Source of the DNA: Vitellaria paradoxa | Lineage: Eukaryota; Streptophyta; Magnoliopsida; Ericales; Sapotaceae | Length of the DNA: 64,000 nucleotides | Direction of reading: 5' to 3' | Assembly: GCA_019916065.1 (NCBI GenBank) | Contig: CM034243.1 | Span: 4,774,001-4,838,000 of the forward strand | Shown here: positions 1-10,888 of the stretch, piece after piece | How the letters are laid out: each line of letters begins with the position of its first letter | Position numbering within the stretch: the first letter of the stretch is position 1 | Notes under the pieces: generated by a model | Told to the model about the DNA's origin: nothing | Database searches by the model: none | What the model saw: only the letters and a program-made list of their open reading frames with translations | Program-made: the position numbers and the translations under genes

Positions 1-1400
1 CCAGAGTTAAAAAGAAAAGAAAATTGACAATTTTAAAATCTAAAGTGATATTTAGTTTGCTTTTTTGTTTTCAATTTTTTTTATTTGATATTTTAAAAAT
101 CTCAGAATAAAAAAAAAAAACAAAAAATGTTCTTTTTTTTTATTTTGAAAATTTTCTTCTTTTAGATTAAAAACACTCAAAATAATTTTTTTTGTAATTT
201 TTTATTTTATGTGTAAACCTATTTTTTATTTTCTAAAACAAATTTTAAAAACACAAGTAACCAGGCCATTTTAAACTGTTTTGTTTATTTTCAGAAAAGT
301 AAAATAAAAAATGAGTTTAAGATAAAAAGTAAAAAATAAAAAAATAGACCAAATGAACCCTCAAATTTTGAGGTCCCAACACCAATCTTGATTCTCACTT
401 TACATAATATTATATATTTATACGTGTACATGTATATATATATATATATCGATTGGGAAGGGACAGCGCGATTGCCCGTAGGAACACCAACCTAAAACGC
501 ATAATATTATCCTCACGCCACCTTTATTGATTTATTTATTTTATAGATGTGAAAAACTGATGGGCATCTTTCTTTAATTGGTTAACAATGAATAGATAGA
601 TTTGCTTCCCTTCTATTTTTTTTTTTTTTTTTAAAGCGAGAAAAGCATACGTTACGATTTTATTTGAAAAACAGAGTCTGGGTGATCTCCGTTTTGGCCA
701 AGGTGGGAACATTTTTTTTTTTTTATCTTAAGATAAAGAAAAATATCAAATGTACTTTTACTTTAAAAATAAAATAAAATAAGGCTCGAGCGACTCCAAG
801 TGAGTTCAAAATTTTGTTTACAATAATAATTTTTACATTACCCTAGTACTAAATTAATTAAAGTAAACTACCATTCTCTAGATACGGAGAAATGTGGATT
901 TTTTCTTTTTACAAATTTTCACATCTGAGTGATTGCGTTTCCTTTAAGACTTTGTTTGGAATCAAAAGAAGCAAGATCGGCTTATTCAACAATCAAAGAC
1001 GATAGAAATATTTTTTTTTCCCCTTTATTCTCCCTTTTTCCCAAACTAATCTTGCAATTGAATTAAGGAATGGTCACTGCCAACTTATGAAGTCATTCTG
1101 GAACGCCTCCAAGTGCAAAAGGATAAAAAGTAGCAGCTGCCTAGAATGAGAGAGAAGACTGCTTCCACACCGAGCCGAATCGCATCAGCAAATTTTATCA
1201 AATTTAAATTGCTCCCAATGACGCTACCAATTCAACGGGTACAGTTTAGAAACACAAGAATGTGCAATCCACAGGAGGACTCGCTTTCAAAACAAGGGCA
1301 AATGGTAAACTTATGGACAAGTTTCTTTTTTAAATAAAATTTGACCATTACTGAACTCCAAATTCAGTCTGATTCATTCACGACCACAGTCACTGCAATT
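1..1400. other. AT-rich intergenic DNA at window edge
   Basis: No gene is supported here. Positions about 120-360 resemble one arm of a dispersed inverted-repeat family: the string AAAACACAAGTAACCA and the purine/pyrimidine tracts around it recur at 63285-63595 and, more diverged, inside the foldback at 16.9-17.9 kb. A short TA run lies at 432-449. From about 1060 the base composition becomes less AT-extreme, which may be the 3' end of a transcript on the minus strand. Confidence 0.5.
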
Positions 1401-1405
1401 CTCCT

Positions 1406-1539
1406 TCATTTACTACAAACTCCAGCTTTCTTTGATGCCCAGTTTCTTCCCAATTTTCGAGTGTTTGTAGCAACTTGTTGGCATGCATCTTCAAAAACTT
1501 CCCACCATTGTATCATCCTCTCAAATGGATTCAGGCCTT
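1406..1539 (-). other. coding-like stretch, possible terminal exon of an unassigned gene
   Basis: Read on the minus strand after a CTGTTACAG acceptor-like site, 43 codons run open to a TGA at 1408-1406. The composition looks like real protein: it begins GLNPFERMIQWW, continues EVFEDACQQVATNTRKLG, and ends KKAGVCSK. It has few low-complexity residues and no poly-K/F bias, unlike the random ORFs nearby. A GATAG acceptor upstream would lengthen it in the same frame. I could not find convincing upstream exons: the best donor (GTAAGT at about 1732) follows an open stretch that is short. It may be the last exon of a gene, an alternative 3' exon of the hnRNP gene, or a gene relic. I do not recognise the protein. 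Confidence 0.3.
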
Positions 1540-1569
1540 CTGTAACAGATTTTTCAGTGTAGCTAGCTA

Positions 1570-3110
1570 TCTAAAACATGTTTTCCCTAGATTCTTTGAT
1601 TCAAGTCGGCAAAGCCTTCTATTAAATCACTGCTCCTTGAAATCAGTTACTTCTCAACTTGTAGCAGGGTTTTTCAATTTCAAACAATTAAAGAATTAAG
1701 CATGTATCTTGTCTTAATACTTACATGTCCCTTTCCAATATCGTGAAGATACCATACCAAGAAAAAAAAACGCCAGCCAGCTTATAATCCCATGATCTCA
1801 CAACAAAATTATTCAAGCACCAGATGAGGAAGCATAAGCAAATATTCCAGCCAAAAGTATTTGGTGCACCCAACAAACAAAAACCCAGCAAACAAAAGCA
1901 CCCATCAGTCTTACCTAAGGTTTCCACTAAACCCAGAAGAGTCCTAATCACACAAACCCAGAAAAAAAAAAAAAAAAAAGGTCCATATAGTATGTAACAA
2001 CTAATATAAGCCAAGCTCTCCTCGGTCCAAGAACTCTACTTATTTGTCCCCGTTGACATGTTGATACGAGTTATGGCCCTTTTTGACCAAACAAACACCA
2101 CAATGAACTAATTTTTACAAGGTTAAATAATGATTCAATCCACCAACATAAATTCAACTTATAGACCAGCTGCCAGTAGAAACCAATATGGGTGAATATA
2201 GATGAATGCGAGCCTTGAGTTTTTAACAAATCCAGTAGCCACTCCCGGTATTACTAAACTTTCCAGTCAAATCCTAACCCCTCCACACTTAACAAGGGAA
2301 TGTTAACGAAAACATCACAGAACTTTTGGGGTACTTGCTATCACAGAACTTTTCGGGTACTTGCTTGGTCTGTGCAAAGTGATAACAACTCACAATTCAC
2401 TTCGCATATTAGCTTTCAACGTCCTTTGGTGTTGAAATGGTAGTTAGAACAGACTCAGCTTCTTAGCTGATACTTATCCAATGATTTCAGTGCAACAGCA
2501 CGTTCAAAGTTCCTTAGCCACATTAAAGTACCCAAAAGCTTTTGTTATAAATTTTTGTTCCCAATGAAGCAGAAGGTATGCATACCTCTTCTTTGTCCAT
2601 CAAATAAAATCTAATGTGGAGATGGGGGTTACTAAAACTTGAGTTCATACATACCACACACCAAGAAGATGCTGTGTTTTAAACTCCAAATACCGCATAT
2701 TTCCTTACAGCAAGAAAGTAAAGAGCTGACAAAATCCAAACTATAGATCTATGAAGTAATAGAACTTGCACTACTCAAAGCTAAAAACTCCCACCTCTCC
2801 AGCAAACAAGGCTATTTATGCTTGCCAATCAGCTTCTCCATTTCTGTATTTCTGTAGCCATCATAATGCATAACCTTCAAAAAATCCAACATCTTACAGC
2901 AGCCTCTGTGTCAACTCAAGTATTTGCAATCGATAAATTCACAAGTAACTACAACGCTCCCTTTTTCCCCAAGCACAGCTCTTACAAAGGAAAAACAGAT
3001 CCCATGCCTACAGGTTCAACCAAGGTCTTAACAGATAACAAAGGCACACATCTAACTCAATAGGCACGCATCTACAAAGAAAGTGACATAAAACCACATC
3101 ACAGCATACC
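1570..3110. other. 3' flank of the hnRNP gene, no coding sequence seen
   Basis: This stretch follows the stop codon of the minus-strand RRM gene. It is moderately AT-rich and lacks long homopolymers except at 1962-1979, and I find no convincing ORF. A GTATGC donor-like site lies just after the TGA stop (about 3109), so a 3'-UTR intron is possible. The rest is probably 3' UTR or spacer. Confidence 0.4.
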
Positions 3111-6100
3111 TCAATAGTATGATCCAGATCCACCACTGCCCATGTAACTACCACCACCCAAGCCACGACCAGAGTACAGTGATGAGTAAGAGCTACCTCC
3201 AACCTGCAATGTCAATAAAAAATAAATGCACAAGATAAGGTATCAATTTAAAACAGCAAGGGCACCACAAACAAAAGATTGGTCAAGATGCAAACATCAG
3301 ATCCACGAGACATATAATCCCCGCCATAGCTCGATGAGTACATCCCACCAACATCACCACCACTGAAAGAACCTGCACAGCAAAACCAGCCCAAAAGCAT
3401 TTATCAAAAGATAAATACTAATGCGACACGTGCATGTACACCTTACCAAAACTAAAAAACGCACCTCCACCATAATCCATACCCTGACGACTGCTATAAA
3501 AGCCATGTGAATCCTGACTGGAGAGAGAAGTTCTGCTGCTGCCATATCCTAGACTAGATCTCCCAAGTCTAAAAACAACACCACATGTTAAGACAAAGTA
3601 AGATGAGCCAGCAATATATATCGTTTCACCAAAGGGAACTAAAATATTATAACTACTACAAGCTTGAAAGCTAATGAAGACCTATCACTGTAAGCATCCC
3701 CGTATTGTGAACCGCTACCACCAAGATCATAATCCAAACGAGCCCTCGACTGGCGTACTCCAGCATCAGCATAACGAGGAGGAACATCGTCCTTATGGCG
3801 TTGGCATATAAGAAAGCAAAACTCAGTTTTGGCACTTGTTTCCTCAAAAAGATGAAGGATTAAAAAATAAATAAATAACATGCCCCATACAACAAGAAGA
3901 TGATAAAGATATTATCTTACCATTGCACTATATGGACGTTTCGACCCTGAAAAAGAGTCATAATCGCGACCACGCCCTTCCTGGTAACTTGGAGGAGGCC
4001 TTTCAAACCGCTGCCCATATCCATCATCTATATAAGTTCTCCTTGCTGCAGAACGAGACGTCATCCTAGGCAAATCTGCGTATCCAGATCCACGGGAGGC
4101 ATAGTCATCCCTATGTGACAATCGCCTCTCTGGGGCAAACCTTGAAGGATACTTGACAGGAGTTCTGCTCCTAGGAGGAATCTCATCGCGCCGACCATAA
4201 TCCCTCTTCATGCTACTCTTGGGGTACGAAGGAACTGCAAAAAGAACCTTCACTAATCATCCGTAGAGCAGGATAAAATATATCAAGTTGGACACAGTAT
4301 GCAAGTCACACATACCAGGTGGTAGTCTCCTCTCATAAGACCTCGGAGGAGGCGGCAATGGCCTGGTCCTCACTGGCATGGTCATAACAGGACGTCTCTC
4401 TCTAAATTCAACTGGCCTCCTAGCCCCACGATCAACAGTAGGTGGCAGACGACTTCCGATTCCTCTAACCCCACGCATGGGGAGGCTGCGCGGAACGGAA
4501 CGACCCCATGGACCCCTGACACCTCGAACAGCCCCGCGTGCTGGTCGGAGGTCTCGAGCAACATGTTTTCCTTTGCCCCTTTGAAGAGGTCTTGACAATC
4601 TGGCCCTCACTTTAGCCTGGAATATAACAAGCTATCAACAGACAGTCCATCAACACATACCCAAAATTTTAAGATATTTTAAGAAGCACTGACCTTGTTC
4701 TCTCCTTCACCCAACTCTTCATTATTGATGCTTTTAGCGCATGTCACTGCAGCATCATGGGTGTTAAATGTAACAAACCCAAAATCCTTTCTCTTGGCAG
4801 ATGGCATATTACGAGCAAGCTCGACCTTCTCAATCTCCCCATATTTTTTTAAAAGCCCCCGGACACGATCCTCATCCCACGAAGCAGAGAGACCATCCAC
4901 AAACACAGTTTTAACCTACATCAGAAATAAATAAGTACAAAAAACCAATTCCATTTCAAATGGTACCCAGCAAAATGGTACAGAGGATAGATTCACAAAA
5001 ATCAAAGACGACAGAACAAACATGATAACATAAAGTCCAACCTCAATTTAGCTAAGGGGTGTTTGCTTTCCCAAAACCCACCAACTTTTATCAACTTTTT
5101 TCAATTTCTTCCAATCAAATTTCAACACATCACTTTTACATTAACTTGTTGTACTTTTCTTGTACTTTTTTGCCATCCAAACACCCCCTAAATTTTGAAG
5201 TAATTGCTAGTCAAAAAGCCAAGAGAACTGCATGCTCTGAGCAAGTCTACACCTCTTGCTCATGCAACAGAGAGACCATTACGCACATTATAACTAGCTC
5301 CTAGATATAAATTGCCACAACAAAAGATAACATAAGCATCAACAACAAAATTTCTCGCAGTAAAATGAGGTCCAAGGCTTGAAACCAATGAAGAAGATGC
5401 TGCTTGCACTAATGCTAGCAGTTCTTCTTTTTTTTTTTTTTTTTTTTTTTTTTTCTCTCTTTGAATAGCAAACGCTGCAAACGCCGCCCAACAGTCAGTT
5501 ATAAGCACAAATGGATGAAACAGCGTGATAACAGATTAGAACTGCAATTTTCCTAATTGAACGCAGAGAAATTGATCCAAGAATTTACCTGAGCCATGAT
5601 TTCATCACCAGGGTCAATGAAGGAATCTGCAAAGGAAACCTTTGCAGGCCTGTCAACTCCAAACACAACATCTCTCTTCTGTAGACGCTTAAAAGCATCC
5701 ATAGCATCTGAACGAGAAGAGAAATCCAAGAAAGCAAAGCCTCGATTCAATCCCTTGTTGTTACTGTCTTCGACCAATGTCAAGTCCTCAATATTCTCAA
5801 CTCCATAATGCTTCAACTTCTCTTTCAACTGGAAGCACATATAATGTCAGGCAAGATATTTAAATAACTCTCAGTAGCCAAATAGAGAGAATCTAATGCT
5901 CAAGGACACAAGTTTGCCCAGTCCACTTACAGCTTCCTTTGTCCATGTCTTGCAAATATTACCCAAAAACAAGGTGTCGCTATCTTGACTAGGAGTAACA
6001 CCACAATGTTTGCCATTGACCTGGAATTAATTGTAAGATGATGTGATTTTCAACATATACGTAAAATTGTTTACCATTAAAATTATTGCTAGGTGAAGGA

Positions 6101-7827
6101 AATACCACTGGATTTTTCAACTCGGCACAAGCTCGTTTTGCTTGTTCAACTGTCGCAAAACGCAAAAATGCAAAGCCCTTGTTCTTCTTAGTCTGAGGGT
6201 TCATCATTAATCTGACCTCCATCACCTCGCCAACTTGACTGAAGACTTTCCTAAGATCCTCCTCACTAGCATCCTTGTCCAAACCCCCAACAAAAACTTC
6301 AAACTCCTTCCTTTTGCGCCTCTCTTTAAAAACTTCATGGTGTTCATCTTCCTCCACATCAACCATATTAGCATGCTCCTCGGTAGCATGCTCCTCGTCC
6401 TCCTCACCCTCAAGTCCATCAGGAATATCTTCAATTTCACCCTCAACCATATCACCCTCTTCTTCTTCACCTACATCACCATCGGCTTCTTCCTCCACTT
6501 CATATACCTCTTCCTGAGCACCCTCCTGCTCAATTTCCTTCTCTTCATAATCACCACCATATTCTTCGGGTTCATATTCAGGTTCATTATCCTCCAAGTC
6601 CAACCGTTCACCTTTCTCATATTCATCAACGGACTCTTTCACTTCATCATCCTCTGCCAGGAAAAAAGGGATATAATGACATCCAGCCAGTCAACAAAGT
6701 GAAAAGGTCACAATTTACCCACAGGGCCTCCAGCACCATCAAATAAAACATATAAACATCTTTCAAACCCTTCCAATACTGACTTACAAATGAAGTCTGG
6801 TAAACTGATAAGCGCTATTCACAATGCTTTGGTCACCAATAAGTGCTCTTTAACTTTAATAAGCAAGAAAATAAAATATGAAATTCCATTAAAAAGAAAA
6901 TACTTTCAACCAGGGATTGCAACTGGTCCTGGTAAGTAAAATCTACCCATACCTAACAATTTCATGGGGAACTGATTAAATAGTTTTCTCATAATTTTTT
7001 GGCTTCAATTTATTTCTTGTTCATTAATTACCATTACTGAATGTAAGCCAAGTCATCCAGACTCCAAAGTCAGTTCAAATGCAAATTAACTCAGATTCAG
7101 CCCCCCCCCCCAAAAAAAAAACATTTAGCAGCAACAAAACCCAGAATTTTTTAGCAACAAAAAACCATTCAAAATCAATCATCTCACACAATCAACACAA
7201 ATTAACAAACAGAAAAGAGAATATTATCTGATCAATTGAGATCGGAATCTCCCTTACCCGAACTATTCCTTAAACCCTGATATTTTCTCTTATCATCATC
7301 AGAGGGTATAAAACTTCATCACATAACCAAAACTAAATATCGACAATCAGCACCTTACCTTTCGAATAAACCCATTAAAATTTTCTAAAAAACCATAAAA
7401 ATTAAAGAAATACCGAATCCCCACCCAGCAGTTTTATTTTTAACATAAAAATTACAAGCAATCAAAAATGCATGTAAATTAAAACACAATAGAACTAAAA
7501 AAACAAATACTAGGCAAACTCATCGAAATAGAAAAACTTACTCTTCGCAGAAACCAGGCCACTCCCCTCCACGTTCATCGCCGATTTAGGCTCGGCCTTG
7601 GGCTCCGGCTCCGGCTCAGGCTCAGCCGCCTTGCTCTCCGCGGGTTTTCCTTCAACAACCTCCTCAACCTTGACATCTTCCTTTACCTCAACCGGAACCT
7701 CGCCATCCTTCACCGCCACTTCGGCAACTTCAGGCTGGTTTTGCATCTTCGGAGTCCCGCGATTGGCCCTAGCCCCTCGCTTCGTCCCCGGCCCAGCTAC
7801 GGATTTCTTCGCCGATCTTGGAGGCAT
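3111..7827 (-). CDS. hnRNP Q-like RNA-binding protein with acidic N-terminus and three RRMs
   Basis: Nuclear RNA-binding protein of the plant hnRNP Q/R (SYNCRIP-like) type, closest in layout to Arabidopsis At2g44710. Eleven exons join in phase: 7827-7542, 6653-6106, 6020-5931, 5828-5589, 4915-4694, 4616-4316, 4234-3921, 3791-3682, 3568-3465, 3372-3296 and 3203-3111, total 2385 nt, 794 aa. Residues 1-95 are Lys/Ala/Glu-rich and 96-205 strongly acidic. RRM1 lies at about 213-278 (RNP2 VFVGGL, RNP1 KGFAFLRF), RRM2 at about 292-370 (LFLGNI; RGFAFLDF) and RRM3 at about 391-462 (VFVDGL; KDFGFVTF). The C-terminal 330 residues are rich in Arg, Gly, Ser and Tyr, as in hnRNP tails, and end GSGSYY. Donors are mostly GTAAGT-like; exon 8 uses a weak GTCTTC donor. 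The start is the first ATG with a full-length N-terminus. Family assignment is secure; its RNA targets are unknown. Confidence 0.95.
5053..5191. mobile_element. MITE with TAA target duplication, in an hnRNP intron
   Basis: A 133-bp element (5056-5188) with inverted termini GGGGTGTTTG and CAAACACCCC is flanked by TAA on both sides (5053-5055, 5189-5191). A 3-bp TAA duplication and short GGG..CCC termini are typical of Tourist/PIF-Harbinger MITEs. Related but more diverged copies occur at about 10205-10345, 46851-47006 and 57584-57741. It sits in the intron between exons 4 and 5 of the hnRNP gene. Confidence 0.75.
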
Positions 7828-7949
7828 TGTTACAGATATTCAAAGAATCAAAATGCTCAGGAAATTAACAAAACTCTTTCGGGAAAATTCTTTTCGGAAT
7901 CAAACGAAACCAAAACCCTAGAGAAAATTGAAGGCAAGAAAGAACCGAT

Positions 7950-8085
7950 TCACATATGCTAAATATATATATATATATAGATAGTTAATATAATAATCCT
8001 CTTTAACATATATCAATAAAAGAGAGAAGAAGCGTAGCCCAGAGAGAAACTTAAAAAAAAAAAAACCCTAGAAATAGAATAGCAT
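7950..8085 (-). promoter_or_regulatory. upstream ORFs in the hnRNP leader
   Basis: If transcription starts about 30 bp after the TATA box at 8129-8121, the leader carries three minus-strand uORFs before the main ATG at 7827: ATG at 8085 (5 codons, stop at 8070-8068), ATG at 8009 (16 codons, TAG at 7961-7959), and an ATG followed at once by TGA at 7955-7950. The frames are read directly; that they lie in the mRNA is inferred, because a 5'-UTR intron could remove some. Confidence 0.45.
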
Positions 8086-8120
8086 CGTGATCTATCGGAG
8101 AAACCTTGCGTTATACGTGT

Positions 8121-8129
8121 CTATATATA
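8121..8129 (-). promoter_or_regulatory. TATA box of the hnRNP gene
   Basis: TATATATAG on the minus strand, about 300 bp upstream of the ATG at 7827, in a less AT-rich setting. It would place the transcription start near 8090-8095. Confidence 0.55.
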
Positions 8130-8190
8130 GCTATGGGGGAGTTTTGGGTGTATTTATTTGTATGCATATATTGGTGTGAGTGTCAGTTGA

Positions 8191-8208
8191 CACGTGGATG
8201 ATCACGTG
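8191..8208 (-). promoter_or_regulatory. paired G-boxes upstream of the hnRNP gene
   Basis: Two perfect CACGTG palindromes at 8191-8196 and 8203-8208, starts 12 bp apart, about 65-85 bp upstream of the TATA box. The flanks read ACACGTGG and TCACGTGC, so one or both fit an ABRE/G-box bound by bZIP or bHLH factors. Placing two on roughly one helical turn is typical of functional ABRE pairs; activity is inferred. Confidence 0.5.
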
Positions 8209-8254
8209 CCGATGAAGTTGCTCAGATGCCCTCATTTCCATCCAACAGATATTA

Positions 8255-8422
8255 GGGCCCGTTTGGTGTGAAAAAATTTACTGAAAATTTCCAAAAATCT
8301 CTATAAATCTCTGTTAACTTTATATCACATCAACTTTTTTCTCTCACTGCACGCATTACGAACTTTCTCCAAACCACAATTTATCTCAATTTATCTCATT
8401 TTTTCTTACTCCAAACAAACCC
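8255..8422. mobile_element. MITE with TTAGGG/CCCTAA ends
   Basis: A 168-bp AT-rich segment starts GGGCCCGTTTGGTG and ends CCAAACAAACCC, flanked by TTA and TAA. Such ends belong to the many short MITEs in this window. It lies just upstream of the hnRNP promoter. Confidence 0.55.
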
Positions 8423-8429
8423 TAAACGG

Positions 8430-8785
8430 TCACAAGAACAATCTCTATAACCCTTTATAAATCTCCAACAACTCTTTCTTTTCTAATTTTTCGCTATAAT
8501 AAATTTCAAAAAATTCTAATATTTCATTAAAAAAATAAAAAATTTAGAAATAAGTTAACCGAATGTGTAAATTTTTTATATAATCATATTCTTCACATCG
8601 AAAATTTTTAAACGAGTACCATTATTACTATTTTTTGTGAATTTTTTTGAATCCGTGAGAACAGATTTGCAAAACCGTTCCCACGATTTGCTACTTTACA
8701 TAAAAAAAAAAAGACGTCAAAATCAACCCCAAACTATATTTTATCTCAATTTATCTTATTTTTTCTTATTCTAAACGGGACTTTT
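8430..8785. repeat. dispersed repeat, inverted copy at 20005-20355
   Basis: This roughly 355-bp segment matches the reverse complement of 20005-20355 along nearly its whole length. Shared landmarks include TTTTTTGAATCCGTGAGAAC and TTTATCTCAATTTATCTTAT. It carries no ORF and is probably a non-autonomous DNA element, possibly one unit with the preceding MITE. Confidence 0.65.
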
Positions 8786-8789
8786 ATGA

Positions 8790-10880
8790 GTGAATGGCTC
8801 GGCCATGATTACGATAAAATAATTTATTTGGAGTGATAAAAAAATTTTGAAAAATAATAAAAAATATTAAAAATTATCTATTTCTTAATTTATTACACCA
8901 ATTACAAATTTATGATTTATTTTTTTTATCTCATTTTATTTATTTTTTTATCACTTCAAAGGTAGCCAAAAAAAGGCGATCGTACAGGTGGAGTTTGGTT
9001 TAAAAAAGAAATTAGTGCAAAAATGTTAGGTAACAAGAATTGGTGAAAAAGAAAATAAAAAATTAAAAAAAATAGAGTTTTTTTTATTTGTATTTTTTAT
9101 AGATCCAACCACCCTCAGAGATAACTTCAACAAGAAAAAAGTTACATGTTTGTACAATTTCCATCCCTGTTTGGGAATCTAAATTGTTAACAAATATAAT
9201 TTTTTTATTTTTTTTAATTTATTAAAATTATTTTTAAATATTTTGAATTTTTTAAATTATGAAAGACATATATGTCAAATAAATAAAAAATTTTTAAAAA
9301 TTAGTTACAAAAAATTAGATTTTTAATAATTAATTTTTTTTCTCAGACTGAGCCTCGATTGTAAAAAATAAATAACTAATTAATTAAAATTTTGAAAATA
9401 AATTTTTTTTTTTAACATGCAAGTTACAATATTGAGAGAGCAATGAAAAAGGACAAAATGGGCTCAACCATTTAGCAAAATCATATTCTCCTGACAAGGT
9501 TTCAAAATGAAGCGAGAAGAATAAAGAAGCGAAGGAAATGGAGATGAGAGAAATCGAATTTCGTTTTCCGATGATAGCTTTTTCTCCGCGACATTTTTTT
9601 TTTTTTTTTCTCTGAGAAGAAAAAAAATGAATGAAAATATGTGTATAATAATTATTTTAAAAATAGGTAGACTTTTTGTAATTTTTAGAGATAATATCAA
9701 ATTTTTGTAAATTTTTGTAACTTTAATATATGTTGGTAACTTTTTATGTGGTTACTAAACTAACAACTTTTAGAGAAAATTCAAGTAAAAGTTGAATATT
9801 TATTAAACGCTAAAAATTTTACAAACTAAAAAGTAAAAAAAAAAAAAAAAAATACTCCGCCAATCAGCGCATAAAGTGAAAATGTTAAAAAAAAAAAAAA
9901 AAACTCATAAAAAACAACGATTTTTACTCTTAATAATTTAAAAAATGCATTTATACCTAACTCACTGCACATTCTATACACTTACGCCCCAAAAGTAAAA
10001 ATTTAACGCCATTTGCCTTAGTTTTATATTTAAGTATAGAAAGAATAAAATTAAGTTTTTTAAATTTCAAAAAATGCCAGTAATTTTCACCTTTGAATAT
10101 GATGGATCAATGCGTTACAATGCTAGTCGAGTCATAAGCATGAATTTGATGCGGGTCGAGTCATGAGTATAGGTTTAATTTGAAAGAATAGGTCCTCACA
10201 TGGTTTTAAGAGGACGTTTGCCTGACCAAAATCAATCAAAACTCGTTAACTTTTATCAATTTTTTTGTACCTTCTTTTAATCAAGTTTCACCATACATTA
10301 CTTTTACATCAAATTTTTGTATTTTTTGACCAACCGAACACTCCATTGGTCATTTTGATTAGACAAATTGATGACACTATGGGCCTACATAGAGCTTAAC
10401 AAAGCTCAAAAGAAACACTAAAAACTTGAATAATTAATGGAATTAACGACAAAAAATTTGAGATTCCACCATTAGATCATTTCAGACTCTTCGAAATATA
10501 TGCTCATGCTGTTGAAGTTTCTGCCTCCCTCTGCATTCATCCAATGTCATATTTATTCCATCATCTCAAAAAGTTTTACCCATTTACCATGTGCACCAGT
10601 GAGTTGTCATTGGTAACCTTTTTAACTCCCATTACCTCAGCAAAAACCATAATATGAGAGAGAGAGAGAGAGATTGTTTTGTCCAAATGGAAACAAACAC
10701 TAGGTGACAACTAAAAATTGTAGATTCCATTCCACACGATTTTTCAAGAAAAAAACAGGTAATTGAAGACTGAATATCACTAAATCCAAAGCCGGTAAGA
10801 GACTCGATAGTCAATACCCACAATCATCCAACACAAATTCCATCACCTTTAACAGAGGAAAACCGTCATAAAAGAAACAG
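8790..10880. other. repeat-rich intergenic DNA
   Basis: This lies between the hnRNP promoter and the 3' end of the cofactor A gene. It consists of A/T tracts, poly(A/T) runs at 9594-9610, 9836-9851 and 9887-9902, and a MITE-like segment at about 10205-10345 related to the TAA-flanked MITE at 5053. I see no gene. Confidence 0.55.
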
Positions 10881-10888
10881 CTGATGGC

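Noticed and set aside
1341..1699. Two overlapping plus-strand ORFs of 73-74 residues
   Set aside because: Composition is unlike protein, and the minus strand of the same stretch reads much better.
1721..2014. 97-residue minus-strand ORF rich in Phe and Cys
   Set aside because: It depends on poly(T) tracts for much of its length and shows no domain; most likely spacer or 3' UTR.
6235..6702. 155-residue plus-strand ORF rich in Leu, Ile and Phe
   Set aside because: It is the antisense shadow of the Glu/Asp-rich exon 2 of the hnRNP gene; GAA/GAG codons read backwards give TTC/CTC.
7598..7921. Plus-strand Ser/Thr-rich ORF of 107 residues
   Set aside because: Antisense of the Lys/Glu/Pro-rich first exon of the hnRNP gene; no independent support.
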